Shown one piece after another: positions 23,664-32,193 of a stretch of DNA of 52,077 nt. The position numbers were made by a program, and so were the translations under genes. The first letter of the stretch is position 1; each line of letters opens with the position of its first letter. A model generated the notes under the pieces. The model saw only the letters and a program-made list of their open reading frames with translations, was not told where the DNA came from and made no database searches. The DNA is from Geobacter sp. UBA5735 (lineage in GTDB: Bacteria; Desulfobacterota; Desulfuromonadia; Geobacterales; Geobacteraceae): contig DIFZ01000009.1 of NCBI GenBank assembly GCA_002419385.1, positions 1 through 52,077 on the forward strand, given 5' to 3'.

Positions 23664-24544
23664 GGCAGACCTCCCCCGGGATTGCCGCCGCTCAACGGTT
23701 TGCGGTATACCATATCGTTCTTGAGATGCCTCAGGGCAAAAGCGGTGGTAGTATTCAGGAGCGACTCCGCATGCCCGAGGAGCAGGTAGCCGCCCTCCCG
23801 AAGCGTCCGGTAAAAGGATTCGACGACTCGTTTCTTCGCCACCTGGTCGAAATAGATGATCACGTTCCGACAGAAAATGACGTCCATCTTCCCCAGCAGG
23901 ATCATCCGGTCTTCATCCAGGAGGTTCAGATGGCTGATGGTTACCAGCTCCCTGACATTGTCGCTGATCCGGTGAAGCCCGTCCTGTTCCTGAAAGAAGC
24001 GGCGCATGCGCCCTTCATGGGTGGTTCGGAAAGAAGACTTTCCGTAGATCCCCTTCCTGGCGTGCTGTATCACCCTCTGGCTGATGTCGGTCCCGATGAT
24101 TTCAACCTTCCAGCCCTGGAAAGACCGTGCTTCCAGGACCAGCATGGCAATGGTGTACGGCTCCTCGCCGGTCGAGCAGCCCGCACTCCAGATTCGCAGG
24201 GTGCGGTCCCCCCGTTTTTCCTTTTCCGACTTCAGCTCCGGCAGCAACTCCTGGGAAAAGGCATCCAGCTGGAACTCCTCGCGGAAAAAGTAAGTTTCAT
24301 TGGTCGTCAGCACATCCATTATGTCGGACAGTTCCTGCTCCCTGTCGCGACCATATTTGAGGAACAGGTAATAGTCCCTGAAGCACGGCAGCTGGTGGAC
24401 GAAGAGCCGGCCGGCCAGCCGTTTCTCCAGCAGGTATCTGGCTTCACTGTCAAAATACAGGCCGCAGTGTCCGTGGATCAGATCACGGATGAGGCGGTAC
24501 TCCTCATCGGACATGCGGACTTCCGGCTCATGTGTCGGAATCAT
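23660..24544 (-). CDS. cheR: CheR chemoreceptor methyltransferase
   Basis: A 294-residue SAM-dependent methyltransferase of the CheR family. It has the N-terminal helical domain, TTNETYFFREEFQLDAF, the SAM-binding IWSAGCSTGEEPYTIAML, IIGTDISQRVI and the VIFCRNVIIYFD motif. It methylates receptor glutamates, opposing CheB. The protein is slightly long for the family. Both ends overlap neighbours by four bases (cheB after it, the HEAT-repeat gene before it), so expression is tightly coupled. Confidence 0.95.
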   Translation of the reverse strand: MIPTHEPEVRMSDEEYRLIRDLIHGHCGLYFDSEARYLLEKRLAGRLFVHQLPCFRDYYLFLKYGRDREQELSDIMDVLTTNETYFFREEFQLDAFSQELLPELKSEKEKRGDRTLRIWSAGCSTGEEPYTIAMLVLEARSFQGWKVEIIGTDISQRVIQHARKGIYGKSSFRTTHEGRMRRFFQEQDGLHRISDNVRELVTISHLNLLDEDRMILLGKMDVIFCRNVIIYFDQVAKKRVVESFYRTLREGGYLLLGHAESLLNTTTAFALRHLKNDMVYRKPLSGGNPGGGLP

Positions 24545-26562
24545 CGGAGAGCGTCCAGTATCCCCGCGATCCGGGCCTTGACGAGGTCGTCGCTTTCAGA
24601 CTGCAGCGCCCGCTCCAGGCTGGGGACCGCGTGCTGCCCGTGCCGCTTCGCAAGGATGCCGGCAAAGGCGCTCCTTATGCCCCAATGGGGGTGAGTCAGC
24701 AGCACGTCACGCTGTTCATCGAGCCACGGATCACCCTGTTCCGCAAGAATTCCCAGCGCCGTGGCAGCCACATCGCTGTCGCCGCCCGTCAGGGTTTCAC
24801 GGATCAGCGCTCGCGCATGTTCGCTCTCGAGATGGCCGAGCGCCTCCAATGCCGCAAGCATCACCAGGCCGCTCTCGGCTTTCAAGGCATTTTCCAGTTC
24901 GCACAATGCCCGCCGTCCGCCTGTTTTTCCCAGGCTCCTGAGCCCGGCACTGCGGACCCAGGGGTCCGAATCCCGTGCAACCAGCAGCAGTTGCTCCAGG
25001 ACGTCCGGGCGACCCGACTCGCCAAGGGCTTCAGCCGCGGCGATCCTCACTTCCGGGTTCTCATCCGTAAGCGCAAGGGTGAGATGGTGCACGGCATCGT
25101 CATCCGCGAGGCCGGTAAAACCCTGCACAGCAGCCTTCCGTACCAGATCATCCGCATCCTTCATCAGGAGGGCGAGACGCGCGCCATCGCGAAGCACACC
25201 GAAGAGAACCGCCGCATAGCGCCGCTTCTCAGCGTCAGGCTGGTGGAACAGGCTCAAAGCCTCATTGGCGACAGACAAGTCTCCGGCGGCGGCGAAAAGT
25301 TCCATTGAATGCAAAGCCGCATTCCTGACACCCTGTTCGCAATCGTTCAGCAGCTCCGCCATCACCGGCACCAGATCCCGCAGGCCAATCCTTCCTGCCG
25401 TGCGAACAGCCGCCTCCCTGATCTGCGGAGCGGTATCCGCCATTCCCGAGCGCACGATCGACCGGCAGCCCGTCAGGCCAAGCTCACCGCACAGGCACAG
25501 TATGGTCAGCCGTTCACCCTCATCTGCACGGCAGTATTCCTCATTGAGCAGTGCCGCAGTTCCCGCGCCCATGGCGCGCAGCGACTGCAGGCAATCGGGA
25601 AGCAGCTGCTCATTGTTGCAGGCATGCAGCACCACCCCTGCAGCGGCTGCATCACCGATCAGGCCGAGGATTCTGATGACAAGCCTGTGCAGCGAAATGT
25701 CCGGACCATCCAGGAGCCCCAGGAGACTCGACACCACAGGCGTCCCCGCGAGCCCGGCCAACTGCGAATCGACGGAATCGGCAACCCTGTCGGCAGGGTT
25801 CCTCTCCCTGACCGCCAGCAGTCCCTTTACGGCTGCTTCACGGCACCCCCTGGCAGCCTCGCTCAGCCCCCGGACAAGAACCGGGACCGACTCCAGAGTC
25901 CCCACCGAACCCAGGCACTCATAGACGGCTTTCTTCAGAAGCGGGTCCTCCAGGAACGGAGATACTGCGTCCATCGGCACCGGCTGACCGATACGGCCCA
26001 GAGCTTCCAGGATCGTAAACCTGAGGGTGAGGTCCGGCTTGCCCAATGCGAGCAGGAGCGGCTCCACTGCCGGGCAGGCGCCCATTTTGCCGAGATTCTC
26101 CGCAGCCGCGACCATGACGTTTGGATCTTCATCCCCGAGCGCGGCGATCAGGGTCGGCAATGATGACCCGTCACCGATATCCCCGAGAATGTCGATCACG
26201 AACTTGCGCACGTCAGGGTCGGCATCACGTGCATGGGACTGCAGCAGCGGGATGGAGACCCTTCCCAGCCTGACCAGCGCCTCGACGGCGGAACTCCTCA
26301 AACCGGCATTGTCCGGTGACCTGAGAAGTTCGAACACCTCTCCGGCAAAGTCACCCGCTCCGGCAGCAGCAAGATAGCCATCGACCGCTTCCTTCCGCAC
26401 ACGCCAGCTCCGGTCGCCCATGGCAGCGAAAAGATGCTCCCGCACCATGCCGAGGGGTCCGGCAGCAATGGATATGACGGCACGACGGCGGTTTTCCTCA
26501 TCCGGCGAGGCAAGGTCCGCAACCGCGGCAAACGGGTCAAGGGCTGTGCGGTCGCCTGTCAT
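24541..26562 (-). CDS. HEAT-repeat scaffold protein
   Basis: A 673-residue protein built almost wholly of HEAT/PBS-lyase-type helical repeats of about 31 residues, e.g. DPDVRKFVIDILGDIGD, DPNVMVAAAENLGKMGA, NPEVRIAAAEALGESGR and DPWVRSAGLRSLGKTGG. There is no enzyme domain, signal peptide or membrane segment. Such alpha-solenoids bind proteins, so it is likely a scaffold or adaptor for the Che complex. Its start overlaps the stop of the preceding zinc-ribbon receiver gene (TAATG) and its stop overlaps cheR, so it is an integral part of this pathway. I cannot assign a partner from sequence. Confidence 0.88.
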   Translation of the reverse strand: MTGDRTALDPFAAVADLASPDEENRRRAVISIAAGPLGMVREHLFAAMGDRSWRVRKEAVDGYLAAAGAGDFAGEVFELLRSPDNAGLRSSAVEALVRLGRVSIPLLQSHARDADPDVRKFVIDILGDIGDGSSLPTLIAALGDEDPNVMVAAAENLGKMGACPAVEPLLLALGKPDLTLRFTILEALGRIGQPVPMDAVSPFLEDPLLKKAVYECLGSVGTLESVPVLVRGLSEAARGCREAAVKGLLAVRERNPADRVADSVDSQLAGLAGTPVVSSLLGLLDGPDISLHRLVIRILGLIGDAAAAGVVLHACNNEQLLPDCLQSLRAMGAGTAALLNEEYCRADEGERLTILCLCGELGLTGCRSIVRSGMADTAPQIREAAVRTAGRIGLRDLVPVMAELLNDCEQGVRNAALHSMELFAAAGDLSVANEALSLFHQPDAEKRRYAAVLFGVLRDGARLALLMKDADDLVRKAAVQGFTGLADDDAVHHLTLALTDENPEVRIAAAEALGESGRPDVLEQLLLVARDSDPWVRSAGLRSLGKTGGRRALCELENALKAESGLVMLAALEALGHLESEHARALIRETLTGGDSDVAATALGILAEQGDPWLDEQRDVLLTHPHWGIRSAFAGILAKRHGQHAVPSLERALQSESDDLVKARIAGILDALR

Positions 26563-27536
26563 TATCGGTCCAGCCTCCCCTCAACCAACTCACGTTTTTT
26601 CCTGGCAATGAATTCTTCGAAGGCTTCCTCCAGGAAGGACGTCCTGAGGCGGATCTCTTCCGGGACGCGCTCGTCGTAAAGCCGGCGCCCCTCCCGGATA
26701 TCGTCTGCCAGAAGCTCGTAAAAAGTGTCGTTCCGTATCCCATCGTCCACTTTCTTCTGATTGTACAAAGCTATGTCGGTGACAATGATCCTCGCCAGCC
26801 TCCTGGCTTTCACCACGGACTCCGGTTCGTCCTGCCCCGCAGCCACGCTGGTCTTGATTTCCTCGTCTTTCCGGAAATCCTCACAGAGGGCATTATTCCC
26901 GTTCATCTCGCTCTCGGGGACCGCTTCGCCGGAGGCCTCTCCCTCGCCGACGTTGGCGTCAGGGCAGTCTCCGGGCTGATCGACTGCGCTCTGGCCGAAA
27001 ACCAGGCAGGAAATCTTGGCTGCGAGGCTATCGGGAATATGGTGCTTTTCTATGTAGTCATCAGCGCCGTAAAGGGCTTTCGGTTCTCTCTTGTAACGGG
27101 TCTTGTCGTATATCGAGGCGAGGAGGATCGTTTTAACACTGGAGAGAGCGGAATTGTTCCGTATCCGGTCGCAAATTTCGAAACCGTAAACGGTCGGCAG
27201 GGCCACATCAACCAGCACCACATCCGGCACGTGCTTCTCTATCAGGTCGAGTGCGACCCGGCCGTCGTGGCAGCACATCACCTTGAACGGTTCCGAGGCC
27301 AGGACATGTTCAACCGAAGCGCAGAAATCAGGGCTCTCGTTGGCGACCAGGACCGTCACGTTCTTCGTCCTTGAGACTGCTTCGAGGTTGTCCGGCGGCA
27401 CTGTCCGGGCAGGCGGCACTAGGGAAATGCGAAATACGGTACTGCACCGGCTGCAACGCAGAACAATGCGGTCAGCTTTTATCCTCGAATCGTCCAGCAG
27501 GAACCGTGTCCTGCAGGTGGGGCAACCTACCATCAT
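26562..27536 (-). CDS. Zinc-ribbon / receiver-domain protein
   Basis: A 324-residue protein. Residues 5-32 form an MJ0042-type zinc ribbon (CPTCRTRFLLDD ... VLRCSRCSTVFRI). Residues about 60-185 form a receiver domain with Asp in VVLVDVALP and Lys in YIEKHHIP, but the usual acidic pair is replaced by ANES, so metal-dependent phosphorylation may be weak. The last about 90 residues are charged and helical (FYELLADDIREGRRLYDERV), with no known domain. The gene overlaps the HEAT gene. It may be a pseudo-receiver adaptor; the zinc ribbon could bind protein or nucleic acid. Confidence 0.85.
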   Translation of the reverse strand: MMVGCPTCRTRFLLDDSRIKADRIVLRCSRCSTVFRISLVPPARTVPPDNLEAVSRTKNVTVLVANESPDFCASVEHVLASEPFKVMCCHDGRVALDLIEKHVPDVVLVDVALPTVYGFEICDRIRNNSALSSVKTILLASIYDKTRYKREPKALYGADDYIEKHHIPDSLAAKISCLVFGQSAVDQPGDCPDANVGEGEASGEAVPESEMNGNNALCEDFRKDEEIKTSVAAGQDEPESVVKARRLARIIVTDIALYNQKKVDDGIRNDTFYELLADDIREGRRLYDERVPEEIRLRTSFLEEAFEEFIARKKRELVEGRLDR

Positions 27537-27597
27537 AGTGATATCCCGCGTCCCTTCTTCCGTTCCGCATGATGAAAATTCCCTGCGTCTGCAGGGA

Positions 27598-28080
27598 TTA
27601 CATCCCGGGCTCTCCCATCATGAATTCGACCAGCCCGTCGGTTTCGCTGCTGTCAAGCAATGCATCCGGGTTCACCAGCATGACGAATCTCTGCCTGACC
27701 AGGCAGACACCGAGAAGATAGCGACGTCCGCCGAACCTCACGGCTTCCGGGGGTGGGCGGATATCGTCTACGGCAATCGTCACGACCTCGGTCACCGAGT
27801 CCACAGCCAGTCCGACCGGACGACGGCCGATCATGACGATGAGCAGCCGTTGGTCAACGGGGTTCAAAGGATCCCCCATGCCGAATCTTTTCCGCAGATC
27901 CAGGACGGGAATGATGGCGCCGCGCAGGTTGATGACCCCTTCCAGGAATGCCGGGGCCTCCGGCAGCCGCGACAGCTGCTGCGGTTTGATGATCTCCCGC
28001 ACGCGCATGATGTCCACGGCGAACGTTTCCCCTTCGAGCCGGAAGCAGACGATCTTGAGTTCGTGGATCTCTCCGTCCAC
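27598..28080 (-). CDS. cheW: CheW-like coupling protein (short)
   Basis: A 160-residue single-domain CheW. It begins with GTG at 28080 behind AAGGGGG. VCFRLEGETFAVDIMRVREI, LPEAPAFLEGVINLRGAIIP and VLDLRKRFGM are the conserved SH3-like strands that bind CheA and receptors. It is one of two CheW proteins in the operon, 61 bases upstream of the zinc-ribbon receiver gene. Two couplers suggest two different receptor or scaffold inputs to one kinase. Confidence 0.93.
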   Translation of the reverse strand: MDGEIHELKIVCFRLEGETFAVDIMRVREIIKPQQLSRLPEAPAFLEGVINLRGAIIPVLDLRKRFGMGDPLNPVDQRLLIVMIGRRPVGLAVDSVTEVVTIAVDDIRPPPEAVRFGGRRYLLGVCLVRQRFVMLVNPDALLDSSETDGLVEFMMGEPGM

Positions 28081-28123
28081 CGCTACCCCCTTGCCGAAAT
28101 GTGACAGGCTGTCGTGGCGACCA

Positions 28124-28879
28124 TCAGTTCAGGGCAACCTCCAGAACCTTTTCGAGATCCAGCAGGATGAGCATCCTTCCCCCATGGCGGCCGATCCCCC
28201 TGACGAACTCCCGGTCCACTCCTTCAAGAACCTGCGGCGCATCATTGATGGACGACGACTGGAGACCGACCACCTGGTGGACTTCATCCACCAGAAGACC
28301 GCTTGCCCCCTCGGACCCCTTGATGATGACGATCCTCTCGAGCCCGGTCGGCTCCGCCCGTTCGAAGCCGAGACGGAGGCGGAGGTCGAATACGGAGATG
28401 ATCATGCCCCGCAGAGACAGTACGCCGGCCACGAACCGCGGCATGCGCGGCACTTCAGTCACGGGCCGCGCCTTGATGATCTCGCGGACGTCCATGAGAC
28501 TCACGCCGTATTCCTCATCCGCAACCCGGAAACAGAGATATTTGTCAAGCCCTTCCCGGTCATCGGCAGTCTTCAGCGCGGCAGACTCGGAAAATATCGT
28601 GGCCGGACCGGCAGAAATCCGTCCCGCAAGGATCATCTCCCGAAGGTCAAAGGGCTGCTCGTCTTCAGGCAGTTCGAAAACAGCAGGCATGTCCCCGGGA
28701 ACCGTTTCACAAGGTTCTGCGCAAGAATCCGCGGACTCCGGTGCGGAGTCCGTGGTGACGGCCTGCTCTTCCGCGGAATCCCCCACGGCGGATACAGATG
28801 CTGCCCCATGCCCCGGATCGGTTTCAGGGGCTATCCGTTGCCGCTGTGCCTTTTTGCGAATCTCAGCAAGGTTCATCAT
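28124..28879 (-). CDS. cheW: CheW-like coupling protein with N-terminal extension
   Basis: A 251-residue protein with a C-terminal CheW domain (about 105-245: LCFRVADEEYGVSLMDVREI, VAGVLSLRGMIISVFDLRLR). An N-terminal extension of about 100 residues is acidic and probably disordered (PETDPGHGAASVSA, PESADSCAEPCETVPGD). The start overlaps the ATPase stop by 17 bases. The extension may be a linker or docking arm distinguishing it from the short CheW that follows. Some myxobacterial-type Che systems carry similarly extended CheW proteins. Confidence 0.9.
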   Translation of the reverse strand: MMNLAEIRKKAQRQRIAPETDPGHGAASVSAVGDSAEEQAVTTDSAPESADSCAEPCETVPGDMPAVFELPEDEQPFDLREMILAGRISAGPATIFSESAALKTADDREGLDKYLCFRVADEEYGVSLMDVREIIKARPVTEVPRMPRFVAGVLSLRGMIISVFDLRLRLGFERAEPTGLERIVIIKGSEGASGLLVDEVHQVVGLQSSSINDAPQVLEGVDREFVRGIGRHGGRMLILLDLEKVLEVALN

Positions 28880-29696
28880 GTCCCGATCCCGTCCCGTGAA
28901 CGTCCAGTTCCTCCGACAGATCCTCGATCATATCCCCTTCGATCAGCGTCACGTCCCGGGCAAAACCCTCCAGCAGCGCCGCGGTAGCCAGGCTGTTTAT
29001 CCTGCGCGGCACGCCGCCGGTGAGTTCATGGATCTTCATGACCGCATCAGGGGAAAACAGTCCGGGAGCCCCCCCCGCAACCCCAAGCCGGAAATCAAGG
29101 TATTCCAGGGTTTCCTCCAGGCTGAGCGGTCCCAGGTGGTAGTGGATGCCGATGCGCTGACAGAGGGGCTCATAGAGCGGATCGGCCAGCTTCTGCCGCA
29201 GTTCGGGCTGGCCCATGAGAATTACTGCCAGAAGGTTGCCGTCATCCAGTTGGTAATTGGTCAGCAGACGTATTTCATCAAACACGTCCCGACCCGGTAT
29301 CATCTGCGCCTCATCCACGACCACGACCGGCACGATGCCGTCAGCATGGAAGCGGTACATTCGTCCGGTCAGTTCCCTGAGAAGATCGTCTTTCGCCGCC
29401 GGCGGCGCTTCCACCCCCATATTCCAGGCAAGGATGCGCAGGAACTCGACCGGCGTCAGAATGGGGTTGAACATGAAGCAGAACCGGTAGCCGTCCCCCA
29501 TGCTGTCCATCAATGCCCTGGACAGGGTCGTCTTGCCGCTGCCGATGCCCCCGGTCAAAAGGGCCAACTCACGTTCCTCAACAGCGTACTGCAACCGCGC
29601 CAGGGCCTCTTCGTGCCCCCCGCTGAGATAGAGAAAACGGGGATCCGGCGTCTTGCTGAACGGCTTTTCCCTCAGGCCGTAAAAGCCCTTGTACAT
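28863..29696 (-). CDS. ExeA-type AAA ATPase in the Che operon
   Basis: A 277-residue P-loop ATPase. The start MYKGFYGLREKPFSKTPDP at 29696, one base after the cheA stop, is the signature start of ExeA/GspA-like and exosortase-locus ATPases. Walker A is GGIGSGKTT, Walker B VVVVDEAQM, and sensor MGQPELRQKL and GGVPRRINSLA follow. There is no membrane segment or peptidoglycan-binding domain, unlike full ExeA. In type II secretion and polysaccharide export such ATPases help assemble envelope machines. Its place between cheA and cheW is unusual and suggests the pathway controls such a machine, or uses the ATPase to organise arrays; that is inference. Confidence 0.87.
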   Translation of the reverse strand: MYKGFYGLREKPFSKTPDPRFLYLSGGHEEALARLQYAVEERELALLTGGIGSGKTTLSRALMDSMGDGYRFCFMFNPILTPVEFLRILAWNMGVEAPPAAKDDLLRELTGRMYRFHADGIVPVVVVDEAQMIPGRDVFDEIRLLTNYQLDDGNLLAVILMGQPELRQKLADPLYEPLCQRIGIHYHLGPLSLEETLEYLDFRLGVAGGAPGLFSPDAVMKIHELTGGVPRRINSLATAALLEGFARDVTLIEGDMIEDLSEELDVHGTGSGHDEPC

Positions 29697-29697
29697 G

Positions 29698-31767
29698 TTA
29701 TGCAGTTCCCCGCATCGTCTCGGCAACGATGCCGCTCACATCCAGGACGAGGATCGTGCTCTGGTCACCCAGGTCTGCCGCCCCGGCTATACCGCCGACT
29801 CCCTTGAACATGCTGCCCAGCGACTTGATGACCAGATCCTGTTGACCGAGGAGGTCGTCCACCACGATGCCGATCCTCTTGTCAGCCTCCCCTACCACAA
29901 CGGCAAAGGAACTCTCCGGGAGCTCCGGAAGCGAATCAAGTCCGAAGAATTTTTCCAGCGTGAGCAGCGGCATCGTGCTCTCGCGGAGCTGAATCACTCT
30001 CTTGCGTTCCACGGTGCGGATCTCGACACCCTCAAGAGACAGGGTCTCCCGGACCGATGTCACGGGAATGGCGAAAGAACGGCTGGAAGACTGCACTATC
30101 AGCGCCTTTATGATCGCCAGGGTGATCGGAAGTGTGATGATGACCCGGCTTCCTTCGCCGGGACTGCTCTTGATCTCAACCGTGCCCGAAACCGCAGAAA
30201 TATTGTTCTTCACCACATCCATGCCGACCCCGCGGCCGGAAACATCGCTGACCTGGTCCGCAGTGGAAAACCCCGGGAGAAAAATCAGCGACAGGGCTTC
30301 TTTGGGGGTCATCCCTTCAGCACTGTCCACAAGACCCATTTCGAGTGCTTTGGCCAGGATCCTGTCATGGTCGAAGCCCCTGCCGTCATCGTCCACCTCG
30401 ATGACCACGTGATTGCCCTTTTGAAAGGAGGAAAGCCTGATGGTGCCCTGTTCCGCCTTGCCGTGCGCCACCCGTTCTTCCGGGGGCTCGATGCCGTGGT
30501 CGATGGCATTGCGGATGATGTGCATCAGCGGGTCGGCGATATCTTCCATGATCATCTTGTCCAGCTCTGTGTCGGCGCCCGACATGCGCAACTCGATCTT
30601 TTTGCCCTGTTCACGGCAGATCTTGCGCACGATCCTGGACATCCGTTCAAAGAGCTGGCCAACCGGTATCATCCGGACGTCCATAACCCGCTGCTGAAGT
30701 TCCGTGAGCTTCCGCTCCATCCCCCTGGCCGCCTTTGTCAGCTCGATTGAAAGCCCGGAAAAACCCTGGCCCTGCATCCTGTTTGAGATGGCGGCAACCG
30801 TACCATGGGAAATGATGAGTTCACCCACGATGTTCATGAGCTCGTCAAGCTTGGCGACATCGACCCGCATGGTGCGGGATAGGCTCCGAGCCGAAGGTGA
30901 GACAGCGCTCCCGCCTGCCGGCGGTTTACCCGCTCCGGAACCTTCCCCGGTGCTTTCCGTACACTCCCCGGCAGGTTCCGTGCGAGGCGCAGGTCGACCG
31001 GAGCCGGACGCAGCATGCCCGAGGGAGGTGACCGAGACCCCGTCAAGGCCCTGCAGGCAATCCAGCTCGTCCTTCCCCCTTCCCGTTCCCACCAGGATAT
31101 CGAAGCCGATGCTGTTCTCCATGCCGCCTTCGGCGCTTGGCAGGGTACTGATCACCTCGCCGATTCCCTTGAGGAAATCAAGCACATCCCCCAGTTCGCG
31201 ATCAAATGTATCCAGGGGATACACTGCATGGAACAGGTACAGGCTTTTGCCCCTGGCAATGTTCTCTCTCAGCCGGTGATCCTCGTACTCGGTAAGGGAG
31301 TGGATAATTCTGTCCGATATACCCAACTCCTCCGGTGAAACGGCAACCGTCTCTCTCCGCGTGGAAGATATCCGGCCGGTGATCTTCTCCAGGACCCGGG
31401 CAAGGCCCGGAGGAGCGCCGGCACCCGATTCCAGGGAGCGGATCAAAAGGCCGAGCATCTCGACCGCTTCGGAGAGAATGCCGAGGGTGGCGCTGTCCAG
31501 CGATACTTTGCCGAGGCGAAGGCAGTCGAGCAGGCTTTCCATGGTATGGGACAGGTCGGCAATGTCCCCATAGCCGAACATTCCCGCAAGGCCCTTGAGG
31601 GAGTGGGCACCCCGGAATATGGAATTGACCGTCTCGGGGTCGGTCTCACCCCTGTCAGCGGAATCTCCCAGGGCGAGGATGTCCCGCATCACCTGATCGA
31701 GGATTTCCTCGGATTCGGCCAGAAAATCCCTTACCGCTTTCCCTTTGGGGTCGTCTATCTCCATCAT
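29698..31767 (-). CDS. cheA: CheA-type hybrid-free histidine kinase
   Basis: A 689-residue CheA. P1 (Hpt) has the phospho-accepting His55 in FRGAHSLKGLAGMFG. A long middle section (about 110-300) has an acidic, proline-rich linker (PAGECTESTGEGSGAGKPPA) and replaces a clear P2. P3 dimerisation (DELMNIVGELIISHG), P4 ATPase (RNAIDHGIEPPEERVAHGK, DDGRGFDHDRI, GRGVGMDVVKNN) and P5 CheW-like (EKFFGLDSLP ... VGEADKRIGIVVDDLLGQQD) follow. There is no C-terminal receiver. It should phosphorylate the operon's receivers under control of the CheW proteins. Confidence 0.95.
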   Translation of the reverse strand: MMEIDDPKGKAVRDFLAESEEILDQVMRDILALGDSADRGETDPETVNSIFRGAHSLKGLAGMFGYGDIADLSHTMESLLDCLRLGKVSLDSATLGILSEAVEMLGLLIRSLESGAGAPPGLARVLEKITGRISSTRRETVAVSPEELGISDRIIHSLTEYEDHRLRENIARGKSLYLFHAVYPLDTFDRELGDVLDFLKGIGEVISTLPSAEGGMENSIGFDILVGTGRGKDELDCLQGLDGVSVTSLGHAASGSGRPAPRTEPAGECTESTGEGSGAGKPPAGGSAVSPSARSLSRTMRVDVAKLDELMNIVGELIISHGTVAAISNRMQGQGFSGLSIELTKAARGMERKLTELQQRVMDVRMIPVGQLFERMSRIVRKICREQGKKIELRMSGADTELDKMIMEDIADPLMHIIRNAIDHGIEPPEERVAHGKAEQGTIRLSSFQKGNHVVIEVDDDGRGFDHDRILAKALEMGLVDSAEGMTPKEALSLIFLPGFSTADQVSDVSGRGVGMDVVKNNISAVSGTVEIKSSPGEGSRVIITLPITLAIIKALIVQSSSRSFAIPVTSVRETLSLEGVEIRTVERKRVIQLRESTMPLLTLEKFFGLDSLPELPESSFAVVVGEADKRIGIVVDDLLGQQDLVIKSLGSMFKGVGGIAGAADLGDQSTILVLDVSGIVAETMRGTA

Positions 31768-31827
31768 GTCCCGCTCCGGAATTCATGTGCCGGCCCGCTT
31801 GCAATGCCGTTAACGGCATCCGGACTT

Positions 31828-32193
31828 TCAGCCGATATAGTCACGGATCAGCTGCTGCAACCGCTCAGGCTGGAAGGGTTTGACCAGGTACTCATCGGCC
31901 CCCAGGCTCAACCCCCGTTCGCGGTCCCGGTCGCTTCCCTCGGTGGAAATTATGAAGAGGGGGATGGCCCGGTAATTGGGATTGTCCCTTACATAGCTGA
32001 TAAGTTCCAGCCCGTTTATATCAGGCATGTTTATATCGGTGATGATCAGGTCTACGTGTTCACGCGGCAACAGGCGCAGCGCATCGAATCCGCTCGAGGC
32101 CTCGATGACGCGATACCCGTCCATGGCCTCTATGGCGGCTACCAGCAAGGAACGCATGGTGGGGGAGTCTTCGGTTACCAGTATCTTCTTCAC
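31828..32193 (-). CDS. CheY-like response regulator (operon start)
   Basis: A 121-residue single-domain receiver with TEDSPTM, phospho-acceptor Asp53 (IITDINMPDINGLE), STEGSDRDRERGLSLGAD and Lys105 (YLVKPF). The start overlaps the stop of the PATAN gene by four bases. It lies 60 bases before cheA. It is a close paralogue of the regulator at 21347-21724, so the operon is bracketed by two CheY-like proteins, as in systems where one is output and the other a phosphate sink. Confidence 0.93.
   Translation of the reverse strand: MKKILVTEDSPTMRSLLVAAIEAMDGYRVIEASSGFDALRLLPREHVDLIITDINMPDINGLELISYVRDNPNYRAIPLFIISTEGSDRDRERGLSLGADEYLVKPFQPERLQQLIRDYIG

Noticed and set aside
26562..27536. Zinc-ribbon receiver protein as a thioredoxin
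   Set aside because: The CPTC at the start could suggest a redox motif, but a second CSRC pair and the MJ0042-like spacing fit a zinc ribbon, and no thioredoxin fold sequence follows.
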